IMG/VR virus record: IMGVR_UViG_3300017776_000137
Location: 1-27,610 of that record
From: a virus
DNA: 27,610 bases
Reading direction: 5' to 3' (one strand)
Shown here in pieces: positions 1-7,398 of the stretch. Numbering within the stretch: position 1 is the stretch's first letter; each line of letters begins with the position of its first letter. Under the pieces are notes generated by a model. It saw only the letters and a list, made by a program, of their open reading frames with translations, searched no databases and was not told the DNA's origin. The translations under genes and the position numbers were made by a program.

Positions 1-1
1 A

Positions 2-1705
2 GCGCTCCAGAACATTGGCAGCGGTCTGAACAGCGCGACAGGGGATGCGATGTTCATCCACTCTCTCGGCATGCCGACGTTGCAGGGTGACGGCAACAAC
101 GTGCAGAACACGGCTGCGGCCAGCTCCAAGGAAGTCAGCCTTATCGACCAGTTCGTCGGTCTGGCCAGTTTCATGACGTTACCCGACACAACGGTCGACT
201 TGCACTCGTACCACGTCGTCGGCCTCGGTCGACAGACTGCTGTTCAGCAGACAGGTAAGGTGCATCACAGCGGCGGTGCCATCGAACTGCCGGTGCATAG
301 CGCCAAGTGGCTCTACTACAGTCTTGGACGCGAGGTCGTCAGCAAAGACAAGTGCGGCACGCGTGCGCATGCTGAAAGCCCGGTGCCAACCATTTACGCC
401 AACATTTCGCCGGGCCAGACTTACCTCGACGTGACCAGCAGTCAGAGCGGTAGCGTTCGCTTTGGTTCAAGTACAGACGCTGCCGTTGGTGACTACGTTC
501 TCATCAAGGACACGACACTCGCCCCTACGACCACGTACAAGACCCCGGAAACCGGTAGCACGCAGTATTGGCCCAACGAGTCAAGCAGTTCCTCCTTGTC
601 CAGCGACGCCGTTCACTTCGAGTGGGCTGAGACCAGCGAGTGCCGCCGCATCTCCGCCATTGAATCGCTTGGCAGCAGCCGCTTCCGACTTTACGTCGAC
701 GACCCGTGGCAATTCACGCACACAACATCCGACACCATCGAACTGCGTGAGTACGAAGACGACCTTGGCAACAACAGTCCGAACATCACTGACGATGCCA
801 AGGACATTCGCAACCCAGTGCATCGCCTCCTGTTCTCCTCAGACACCATCCCGTCGTTCTGCATGGAGCATAGCGTCCGCACGCGCGACATCGGCTCGTT
901 CAACGCGACTGGTGAGTCAACGACGGCTCCCGGTAGCACGGGCGACAGCAAGCAATTGACGCGCATCTTCCGCGGCTGCAAAGTGGTTGAGTGGGAACTG
1001 AGCAGCACGGTCGATGCTGAACTCAAGTACCGCTGCGTCTTCGACGCGCTGTCCACCTACACGGACACCGGTCGACTCGAATCATCGAACAAGGGTGACC
1101 GCTACACTGCGCACCGCATGTTCCAGAACACGGCGGACACCAAGAAGAACCGCAAGGTGGCCGGCATTCCAAAGAACGGCGAGAAGCCGTTCATGTTCTA
1201 TAACGGCACCATTTCGATGTTCGACCAGAACATGACCTACATCAGCGGGTTCGAGTTGCGAGGCAAGACGGGTGTTGAACTGTTCCACACCATCCAGAGC
1301 AACCCTGTCGCCGAGTCTGTCGATTCGTCCACGTCGCTGAGCCTGAAGCAGGTGCCATACGGCGGCACGCGGAACCCCTCCGTCATCCGCGAAGGCCGCG
1401 AGGAGTTCGAGATGGAAGTGACGCTCGCACTTGAAGACGCGACGTTGATTCACGAAATCCGCACGCACATTCAGAGGGGTGGCACCGTGGGGTCGACTGG
1501 TGGCACTATCATGCTTAATTTCATCAAGCAAGTAGCCAGCGGCGGCTCGGGTGAATCACCCAACCTCCGCATCGTCATCGACGATTACTTGATTACTGCC
1601 CTCCCTGTCCCAGTACCTGACGACAAGGGCCTACTGTTCACCACCTTGAAACTGAAGCCTCAGAACATCAAGGTCATGAGCACCGACGCCGACTACCACT
1701 TGTGA
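2..1705 (+). CDS. Putative major tail (tube) protein, 5'-truncated
   Basis: The reading frame is open from base 2 with no stop, and residues before the first ATG (base 50) read as plausible protein (ALQNIGSGLNSATGDA), so the true start is probably outside the window. The C-terminal 120 residues look like a phage tail tube protein: a beta-rich stretch with EFEMEVTLALEDATLIHEIR, then PNLRIVIDDYLITALPVPVP and a closing strand FTTLKLKPQNIKV. Residues about 110-240 (counted from the ATG) look like an inserted beta domain with a Ser-rich loop and the motif VGDYVLIKD. Tube proteins polymerise into the channel through which DNA leaves the head. Position immediately upstream of a chaperone-like pair fits. 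No sheath-like features are seen, so it is unlikely to be a contractile sheath. Ends in TGA. The role is inferred from fold-like pattern and gene order. Confidence 0.6.
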   Translation, partial: ALQNIGSGLNSATGDAMFIHSLGMPTLQGDGNNVQNTAAASSKEVSLIDQFVGLASFMTLPDTTVDLHSYHVVGLGRQTAVQQTGKVHHSGGAIELPVHSAKWLYYSLGREVVSKDKCGTRAHAESPVPTIYANISPGQTYLDVTSSQSGSVRFGSSTDAAVGDYVLIKDTTLAPTTTYKTPETGSTQYWPNESSSSSLSSDAVHFEWAETSECRRISAIESLGSSRFRLYVDDPWQFTHTTSDTIELREYEDDLGNNSPNITDDAKDIRNPVHRLLFSSDTIPSFCMEHSVRTRDIGSFNATGESTTAPGSTGDSKQLTRIFRGCKVVEWELSSTVDAELKYRCVFDALSTYTDTGRLESSNKGDRYTAHRMFQNTADTKKNRKVAGIPKNGEKPFMFYNGTISMFDQNMTYISGFELRGKTGVELFHTIQSNPVAESVDSSTSLSLKQVPYGGTRNPSVIREGREEFEMEVTLALEDATLIHEIRTHIQRGGTVGSTGGTIMLNFIKQVASGGSGESPNLRIVIDDYLITALPVPVPDDKGLLFTTLKLKPQNIKVMSTDADYHL

Positions 1706-1714
1706 GGGATTCAG

Positions 1715-1933
1715 ATGCCAATGCGACACTGGATTTCCCTTCACCCGTCGGCTGCCTACATTCCAGCGGTCCTTGAGGCCGACGAAGAAGAAGAGGGCGG
1801 AGAGTACCTCTTCGACCCAGAAGCCGGGAGGGCCAGCGACAACCCGTTCGCCCACCTGCATCTGGAGGATGCCCCCTCGACAGAGGCGGCTTCCGATGCG
1901 AGCGTGAGTGAGTATGCCACAGAACAAGAGTGA
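1715..1933 (+). CDS. Small acidic protein of unknown function
   Basis: A 72-codon ORF starting 9 nt after the tail protein stop, with GAGGG at 1704-1708 six nt before the ATG; a second in-frame ATG at 1721 is possible. The product is strongly acidic (run EADEEEEGGEYLFDPEAG around residues 21-38) and has no cysteine, signal peptide or membrane segment. Its last codons overlap the start of the next ORF by about 20 nt, as expected for translational coupling. It sits between the tube protein and the chaperone pair, a place where head-tail or tail accessory proteins are common. I do not recognise a family and assign no function. That it is a real gene rests on spacing, the ribosome binding site and the absence of a better frame in this stretch. 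Confidence 0.6.
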   Translation: MPMRHWISLHPSAAYIPAVLEADEEEEGGEYLFDPEAGRASDNPFAHLHLEDAPSTEAASDASVSEYATEQE

Positions 1934-2294
1934 ATTAGAAATTGACGGAAAAGCCTACACCATTCTGACGAAGAAGTTGACCTTCTTCGACGTACAGGCT
2001 GTTGCACCGCTACTGGCCCAAGGCTCACTTGACTTCTCAGCATACTGGAGGCACGCGTTCACCAAGTGGTTGGAGTTTTACGACGCCAAAGACCAGTGTG
2101 CCGAATACCCTGACATCGAAGGTCTTAGTCCAGAAGTAGGGCAGAGGCTTGCCGCACTGCTTCCTGAGCCCGCTCAAGTGATGGAGTGGCTGGTTTTTCG
2201 GGAGGCGAAGTCGGCCGCATCAAACACTTCGTTCACGGGCGCAGTGTGGTCGAGCGACTTCGCTACCAACGAGAAGGGATGGAGTACCTTCTGA
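1914..2294 (+). CDS. Putative tail assembly chaperone, zero-frame product (lambda G-like)
   Basis: About 126 aa from ATG 1914; a GTG six nt earlier (1908) is an alternative start. The N-terminus (SELEIDGKAYTILTKKLTFF) has the short beta-hairpin then helix character of small tail assembly chaperones, followed by helical sequence with an aromatic-rich stretch (AYWRHAFTKWLEFYD). These proteins coat the tape measure while the tail tube assembles and are absent from the virion. The gene lies between tube protein and tape-measure candidate, exactly where G/GT pairs lie. The last 32 codons, beyond the slip site at 2192-2198, look unlike conserved protein (SNTSFTGAVWSSD...), whereas the -1 frame there continues as plausible helical protein. 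Family assignment is by position and architecture, not by a recognised motif. Confidence 0.55.
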   Translation: MPQNKSELEIDGKAYTILTKKLTFFDVQAVAPLLAQGSLDFSAYWRHAFTKWLEFYDAKDQCAEYPDIEGLSPEVGQRLAALLPEPAQVMEWLVFREAKSAASNTSFTGAVWSSDFATNEKGWSTF

Positions 2295-2446
2295 TGACGC
2301 ATTACCGAATGACTCTGCAGGACGTGAGAACACTGAGCATCGAAGACGCCAAGCAGTTGCTTTACTGGGCACAGGCCATGCAGGGCGAAGAGCAGGCTGT
2401 GCAAGAAGCAGTCTACTTGGGGTATGACGTTATCCCAGAACTGTAG
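2186..2446 (+). CDS. -1-frame extension of the tail chaperone (lambda GT-like), probably made by frameshifting
   Basis: This frame is -1 relative to the preceding ORF and overlaps it by more than 100 nt. It has a GTG at 2186 with no usable ribosome binding site, so it is best read as the C-terminal part of a frameshift fusion: ATG 1914 to the T run at 2194-2198, then this frame to TAG 2444-2446, giving about 177 aa. The extension is helical and charged (VVERLRYQREGMEYLLMTHY, then TLSIEDAKQLLYWAQAM). In lambda the GT fusion binds the tape measure through the G part and tube subunits through the T part. An alternative is a separate 50-aa gene starting at ATG 2294, which overlaps the upstream TGA (TGATG) and could be made by re-initiation. 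Both readings keep this frame coding. Confidence 0.5.
   Translation: MAGFSGGEVGRIKHFVHGRSVVERLRYQREGMEYLLMTHYRMTLQDVRTLSIEDAKQLLYWAQAMQGEEQAVQEAVYLGYDVIPEL
2192..2199 (+). other. Candidate -1 ribosomal slip site
   Basis: Bases 2192-2199 read GGTTTTTC. In the zero frame the codons are GTT (2193-2195) and TTT (2196-2198); a -1 slip re-pairs the TTT codon perfectly with 2195-2197 and continues at TCG. The first codon re-pairs imperfectly (GTT to GGT), so it is not a textbook X XXY YYZ heptamer, but the five-T run is right at the point where the two overlapping frames would need to join. A GGGAGG purine block follows directly, ending 8 nt after the run. Inference from frame geometry. Confidence 0.4.
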
Positions 2447-2871
2447 TGAAGCATATGGATGGCAATATCGACCCCCGCTCTGTCGAAGCGATGGAGAAGT
2501 TCCGAGAGTACAGCAAAGGTGCCAAGGACAACATGCAGGCTCTGCAGCAGCAGATGGACCGGTTCACCAAGTCCATGGCCATGACCAAGGCTGAGACGCG
2601 TGACTTGACCGAATCACTTCGCACAATGGGCAACACACCTGCCCTTCAGCAAACGGCTGGCGCTTCACCCGTTGGCGCTGCAGCCGGGGCTGCGGCAGCC
2701 GCATCATCGACGACCAACGTCACGGTCAACCTGAAGATTGACGTTAGCGGGGTCACGGACAAGACCGACAAGAAGGCACTGGCCAAGGAAATTGGTGCCA
2801 TGGTCACCAAGGAATTGCGTGCCAAGATGGGCGGCTCGCTAACGCAGAGCGGCTTCAACAGGAGTGGCTAA
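2446..2871 (+). CDS. Putative miniature tape measure protein or tape-measure C-terminal fragment
   Basis: 141 aa from a GTG at 2446 that overlaps the upstream TAG by one base; an ATG three codons on (2455) is an alternative. Residues about 5-62 are charged and heptad-like, a likely coiled coil (MEKFREYSKGAKDNMQALQQ and onward). A Pro/Ala/Gly-rich linker with AGAAAAAS follows at about 65-88, then a short beta strand (TNVTVNLKIDVSGV) and a helix (KALAKEIGAMVTKELRAKM) with a Gly/Ser end. The last two elements closely resemble the C-terminal end of many phage tape measure proteins. The position after the chaperones is the tape-measure position. Tape measures are normally 600 to several thousand residues, so this is exceptionally short, and no hydrophobic membrane-interacting segment is present. 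It could instead be a tail tip initiator. Confidence 0.45.
   Translation: MKHMDGNIDPRSVEAMEKFREYSKGAKDNMQALQQQMDRFTKSMAMTKAETRDLTESLRTMGNTPALQQTAGASPVGAAAGAAAAASSTTNVTVNLKIDVSGVTDKTDKKALAKEIGAMVTKELRAKMGGSLTQSGFNRSG
2860..2864 (+). promoter_or_regulatory. Ribosome binding site that bears on the start of the 838-aa protein gene
   Basis: AGGAG at 2860-2864 lies inside the end of the upstream gene. It is 8 nt before an in-frame TTG (2873), a good spacing, but overlaps the GTG at 2864 and so cannot serve that codon. The TTG start would place the mature N-terminus closer to the conserved PIRL motif, as in the downstream paralogue. Confidence 0.4.
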
Positions 2872-5380
2872 GTTGGTTGACGCGGGAGAGCGGTTCCCCA
2901 TTCGCCTCGTACAAGAGGACGGCGGCACCATCTCCCTCGATGCGACCAGCGTCGACATTGTTGTCGAGCGACAACAGAGCAACTTCGGCATTCCTTTCTT
3001 CGACGCCCGTAAGATGGGCATTGACCTCAATCAAGCGCAAGTGTCCATTGAAGTGCAAGGCATCTTTGCGGATGACCTCGGACAAGAGCAGACTGCGCAA
3101 GCAATCGCTACGCTTGACTTTTATCAGCCTCAGCAACTCGTGACGTGGGGTCAGCCTTTCGGCGGCGCAACGGGCGGCGTGAACACCAGTCCGATTTCAT
3201 CGCAATTCAACTTGGCAAATTCCATTGGCGGCGTCGGCACAACTGGTATCGGCGGAACCATAGGCCATACTGGTGACTTTGGTGGTGGACTGGGCGGCTC
3301 TATCGGCAACCCGCCCGTCAATGTACGTGACTTGGGCAACTACATTCTGCAATACTGGAATGAGAAGTACATTGACTTCCCAGTGGCCTATTGGGTCGAG
3401 AACACCATTCGGTTGGAAAACCCAGTGCAGACTGGTCTTCAGGTTTGGCTCAGGGCTGATGCGCTCACTACGCTCAGCGACGGCGATGTCGTCGACACGT
3501 GGAACGAAAGCAGTGCTGGTCGAAATGCGACAGCGACCGGCTCTCAGAGGCCTGTATTCAGAGACGCGGGTCCACGACCCTTTGTCCAGTTTGATGGCAG
3601 CGATGACCGCATGACGGTGTCCAATGCAGCGTTCTTCAACTCAGAGGAGTTCACCATCTTCACGGTGTTCAAACCTGACGTGGGGGCTAACGAGAACACC
3701 GTGGTCGACACGAATAACGGCTACAGGGTCGTCGCCGACATGGATGATACGCGAGCGAAGGCCTACTGGTACAACGGTGGTTCGAGCATCAATGCGACCA
3801 GCAGCACGTCTTCTGTGAAGTTGACGGGGCTCAGCCTTGTCGGCTACACCATGGAGGACACTGGCTCAGATGCACAGTCTGACCAAGTCAAACTCTACGT
3901 GAACGGCAAGTTGGAAGCCACGACCAGCAGTACAACGTATCAGCCGAGCGGGACAGACCTTTTCATCGGCGCTACCTCTGGTGCTGGCGACCACTTCAAC
4001 GGCGGTATCTACGAGGTGCTCTACTACAATCGAGTGCTGACTCAGACCGAGCGTGAGGAAGTCGAAGGTTACCTGTCTCGCAAGTACAACGTCCCGCTGA
4101 CTCCCAGCCACCCTTACCGCGACATGCGTTACAACTTCGACAACGTCCATGTACGCATCGCCTTCGACAAGGACATGGTGGCCAGTAAGCGAGAAGAGCA
4201 CGGCTTTCTGAACAGTCGAAGGAGCACCGGCCTCAGCGTCACAGCCGTCAGCGGGAACACGCTCACGCTTAGCGGTGACCCGCGTGAATGGTTCGAGGTG
4301 GCCGAATCCAACCGAGAATACTACGTGTCCTTTCAGGGGAGCAACGGTTCTGTCCGTATCAACCCTACGTTGAGTCTTTTCGTAGCAAAGGTAGTTTCAA
4401 CTACGTCCAATCAAATTACCATTGAGCCGATTGTTCCCGGCTACACCGTTGTCCAGAACGACGTCCTCATCATGGAACCACTTTCTTATCGTTCGCCCGA
4501 ACTGATAGGTAGCCCTAACGAACCCGTCATCATCATTCCCATCAAGAATGCAGACACCTTCGACAGACAGGCGCTGCCGGACAAAGCAGTCGGACCTGAG
4601 TTCCCAACGCACGCAGATGGCTCTACGGCACGAGACACAGGTGGAGGAATCACACGTACCGACGAGTACATCACTTACCTGCTGTCAAAGGCGCTGACCA
4701 GTTCTTATCTCAACATAGGCCGAGCCGTCAACGCTGCAGGGGACAAGACCATGGACAAGGTGTTCACGACGTCCATTGGCCAATCCTACAGCGAGCACAA
4801 CTCTCGGCTGACCATTACGCAAGTCTTCCCGTCGTCACTGGGTCGCCTGTCGGACAGCATCAACACGACGCTGGGAGTCGGCCAAATGCCCGTCACCGAG
4901 GGCTTCTCAGGTGGTCGCAGTGGAAAGCGCGTGAAGAGCGCAGGCGACAAGGTGCAAGACGTTCTCGGCGTCTTGGCCAACAGCAACAACTTCAGCACCA
5001 TCAACGGCTTCAACAATGTGGCCCAAGCGCTCAATGTCGGACTGGACTTTGTCCAGTCTCAGGTATATGCTTCACAAGGCCCGAGTGACTACATCAGTGG
5101 TATTCAGATTCCCTACAACACGTCAATCACCAAAGGCGAAAACGCGCTTGACGCGGAAGTGGCTCAGCGCAATTTCTTCTTGACGACAGAGGGCGGCACC
5201 TCTGGCAAGTTGTCCAGCGTCAACGACATTCACGCCTCTCGTGCTTTTGCACCGGGCTTCCAAGGCCACCTGAAAAATGGCATCAGCGGGCTGGTTGCTG
5301 GCTTCAGCGTCAACCGAGATGCCGAGATGAAGGCCTACGAATTTTCGCTTGTCTTCATGCCTGCCGACATTATTCTCTGA
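2864..5380 (+). CDS. Tail/baseplate structural protein with inserted LamG-like domain; paralogue of the next gene
   Basis: 838 aa from GTG 2864, or 835 aa from TTG 2873, overlapping the upstream stop. The N-terminus (PIRLVQEDGGTISLDATSVD, then VSIEVQGIFADD) aligns with that of the downstream gene, as does the C-terminus (SAGDKVQDVLG near residue 692, GIQIPYNTSIT near 746, RNFFLTTEGG, final strand YEFSLVFMPADIIL). Between them, residues about 187-412 form a LamG/concanavalin-type jelly roll: GLQVWLRADALTTLSDGD at the start, FVQFDGSDDRMTV, FTIFTVFKP, VKLYVNGKLEATTSS and YYNRVLTQTEREEVEGYLSR at the end. Such domains bind glycans or other ligands. A Gly-rich stretch lies near residues 125-155, and a small beta module (LTLSGD to NDVLIMEPL) follows the jelly roll. 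Its place after the tape-measure candidate suggests a distal tail or tail-tip protein. The LamG call is firm by eye; the tail role is inferred from position. Confidence 0.65.
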   Translation: MAKLVDAGERFPIRLVQEDGGTISLDATSVDIVVERQQSNFGIPFFDARKMGIDLNQAQVSIEVQGIFADDLGQEQTAQAIATLDFYQPQQLVTWGQPFGGATGGVNTSPISSQFNLANSIGGVGTTGIGGTIGHTGDFGGGLGGSIGNPPVNVRDLGNYILQYWNEKYIDFPVAYWVENTIRLENPVQTGLQVWLRADALTTLSDGDVVDTWNESSAGRNATATGSQRPVFRDAGPRPFVQFDGSDDRMTVSNAAFFNSEEFTIFTVFKPDVGANENTVVDTNNGYRVVADMDDTRAKAYWYNGGSSINATSSTSSVKLTGLSLVGYTMEDTGSDAQSDQVKLYVNGKLEATTSSTTYQPSGTDLFIGATSGAGDHFNGGIYEVLYYNRVLTQTEREEVEGYLSRKYNVPLTPSHPYRDMRYNFDNVHVRIAFDKDMVASKREEHGFLNSRRSTGLSVTAVSGNTLTLSGDPREWFEVAESNREYYVSFQGSNGSVRINPTLSLFVAKVVSTTSNQITIEPIVPGYTVVQNDVLIMEPLSYRSPELIGSPNEPVIIIPIKNADTFDRQALPDKAVGPEFPTHADGSTARDTGGGITRTDEYITYLLSKALTSSYLNIGRAVNAAGDKTMDKVFTTSIGQSYSEHNSRLTITQVFPSSLGRLSDSINTTLGVGQMPVTEGFSGGRSGKRVKSAGDKVQDVLGVLANSNNFSTINGFNNVAQALNVGLDFVQSQVYASQGPSDYISGIQIPYNTSITKGENALDAEVAQRNFFLTTEGGTSGKLSSVNDIHASRAFAPGFQGHLKNGISGLVAGFSVNRDAEMKAYEFSLVFMPADIIL

Positions 5381-5389
5381 GGTGAAACC

Positions 5390-7396
5390 ATGGCCATCCC
5401 AATCCGACTTCTCGCTGGTACAAACGGCGAAATTCAAGTGGATTTGAACGCACAGAGCATTGACATCGGAGTTGACCGAAACATCAGCGCTTTTCCGACA
5501 CCCAACAACGTCTTGAAGCGGTTTGCTTCTGACACGAACATCCCTCGCATCACCGTCGAGATTGACGGCATTCTTGACGACGACGCAAGTATCGACACGC
5601 CCACTGGCGTACAGCGCACCCTTCCGTCACGCATGCTCTTCAACTTCGGCAGCATGTTGCCGACAGAGCCGTTTTCTCCCTTTAGACCCGCTCGCAGGCC
5701 ATACACAATGCGCTCAGGTACGAGCAGCCTTAGGCTGGTATCTGAAGAGGTCCTCTATCCAAAATTGACGGCAGTGTTGAGTCGAGCAAAAGGTTCTACT
5801 GCAACTCTAAGCAATTTGACGACCAACCCGTCTCATCAACTGTTCAATCACCACGGTCAATTCTCTGCCAGACTCAAATTTCCGGGCAGCCATTCCGCAA
5901 GTGCAACTGGTGCGCTGACGGTCGCATCAACCCTCAGTCTCCAAGGCTCTGTTCTGAGTATCGCTACTGACCCAGATAAGTTGGGTGCTTCCGCGATTCT
6001 GAGTATCGGTGACCGCATCGTCAAATCTGACGGGACGTTTCTTGGCCTTGTTTCGACGTTGACGTCGACAACCATCACGTTCGCTTCCGCTTTGCCAAAT
6101 GCAATCTCCGCCAACGACGAAGTCTTCATCAGTCCGAAGTGCTTCAATAGTCGTTCAGAGTTTCTCGGCTACCTAAGCACAATTTCTCTGAATGCTGCAA
6201 ATCGGACCTATGATGTGGTGCTCACGGAACCCATTTTGGAGAATGTACTGGTAGGCGATTCAATTACCATCAATCAAAGTGAGAACGACATCGTTAGTCG
6301 TCTTCATCAGCGAAAATTGAAAATTGTCCCGAACTACTGGTTGGAGGACCCGGCACGTAACCCAAAAGGCTCTCTGGCAAACACCGACGTTGATTTCCCG
6401 TCTGGTCGAAACATTGGTGTACGACTGCAGTTCAATGCGAACAAAACCTCGCCAATTTTAGGAGGCTCCGACCAACCAAGTATTCTTCACACTGCGACTG
6501 GCGTGAGTCGGGGCACGAGTTTTGCTGCCCGAGATGCCGCGCATTTCGACGCAGTGATAGACGTTCCAATTGGTGGTCTGGCAGATACCACTGGCCTTAA
6601 CCCGGCGGTGATTATGGCACAAATTGTCCAAGACGCTTTGACCAACGCGGCTGTTACGTCAGCCAACATCAGCAACGTCAAATTGGCACCGGGCAACGAC
6701 AAAACACTGACTGACGTATTCACGGTTACGCGACAAGGTTCGCTTGTTCTCGTAGAACAGCGCTATCAGCCAAACACCCCGGTTGAACACCCGCCGGTCA
6801 TGGACCGCTCGTTGGAAGAGGACTTTTCGCCTGAAGTGTTCATGTCCTCCACACAGTTTGACTCGGCCGCAAAGAAGTCCGCGGGAGACAAGGTACAGGA
6901 CCTGATAGGGCTCGTTTCTAACGCAGGTCGCCACTCCGACCTTTTCCGAGGCGTACAGATTCCATACGACAGCCTCATCACCAGTTCTGGTGTGACGGGA
7001 GTTGCTCGAAACTTCTTCCTGACGTTTGGGAATGTCCCCGCATCAGAGAAAGGGTCACTTGCCAATGAGCGGTCGGCCTCGCTTCCCATGCAAGGTCTGC
7101 TTCTGGATGACGTCGTTGGGGGCAACAAGGCTGACGAGGGGAGCAGAGAGGGTGGCTTGTTGAGCCGCTTCGCAGACAAGATGGGAGATTTCGGAGACGA
7201 CCTCCAGTCATTGACGGGCTTCCTTGTCGATAACGTGCAGTCGCTGTGGGTCACGATTGACCGCAGCATTTCACGGGGCAACGATGGCGGCATTCGGATT
7301 ATCCCAGAGAAGGTTCATGTGCGATATGATGCTGGCAAGAACTACTACACGTTCCACATGGTGCTTGTCGCCACGGACTTCGTGCTGGGGGTGTAA
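5390..7396 (+). CDS. Tail/baseplate structural protein, paralogue of the upstream gene
   Basis: 668 aa, ATG at 5390 with GAGGTGA (5379-5385) four nt before it and starting 9 nt after the upstream stop. The ends match the preceding protein: IPIRLLAGTNGEIQVDLNAQ and ITVEIDGILDDD at the start; SAGDKVQDLIGLV near residue 497, GVQIPYDSLIT near 521, ARNFFLTFG, and the last strand YTFHMVLVATDFVLGV. The centre differs: instead of a LamG domain it has a beta module (GDRIVKSDGTFLGLVSTLTS, ending NDEVFIS, about 205-250), a segment with HQRKLKIVPNYWLEDPA, and a linker-rich 560-620 region. The paralogy is strong evidence that the shared ends form one conserved core with exchangeable central inserts. Part of the middle (about 5740-6760) is visibly AT-richer than its surroundings. 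Probably a distal tail or baseplate component; exact family not recognised. Confidence 0.6.
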   Translation: MAIPIRLLAGTNGEIQVDLNAQSIDIGVDRNISAFPTPNNVLKRFASDTNIPRITVEIDGILDDDASIDTPTGVQRTLPSRMLFNFGSMLPTEPFSPFRPARRPYTMRSGTSSLRLVSEEVLYPKLTAVLSRAKGSTATLSNLTTNPSHQLFNHHGQFSARLKFPGSHSASATGALTVASTLSLQGSVLSIATDPDKLGASAILSIGDRIVKSDGTFLGLVSTLTSTTITFASALPNAISANDEVFISPKCFNSRSEFLGYLSTISLNAANRTYDVVLTEPILENVLVGDSITINQSENDIVSRLHQRKLKIVPNYWLEDPARNPKGSLANTDVDFPSGRNIGVRLQFNANKTSPILGGSDQPSILHTATGVSRGTSFAARDAAHFDAVIDVPIGGLADTTGLNPAVIMAQIVQDALTNAAVTSANISNVKLAPGNDKTLTDVFTVTRQGSLVLVEQRYQPNTPVEHPPVMDRSLEEDFSPEVFMSSTQFDSAAKKSAGDKVQDLIGLVSNAGRHSDLFRGVQIPYDSLITSSGVTGVARNFFLTFGNVPASEKGSLANERSASLPMQGLLLDDVVGGNKADEGSREGGLLSRFADKMGDFGDDLQSLTGFLVDNVQSLWVTIDRSISRGNDGGIRIIPEKVHVRYDAGKNYYTFHMVLVATDFVLGV

Positions 7397-7398
7397 CG

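Noticed and set aside
462-959. 165-codon + strand open frame inside the tail tube gene
   Set aside because: Arg/Pro/Thr-rich composition typical of an out-of-frame reading; the tube frame is continuous here.
50-1705. First gene as a contractile tail sheath
   Set aside because: The C-terminus fits a tube protein and I see no sheath-like features; nothing else in the window indicates contraction.
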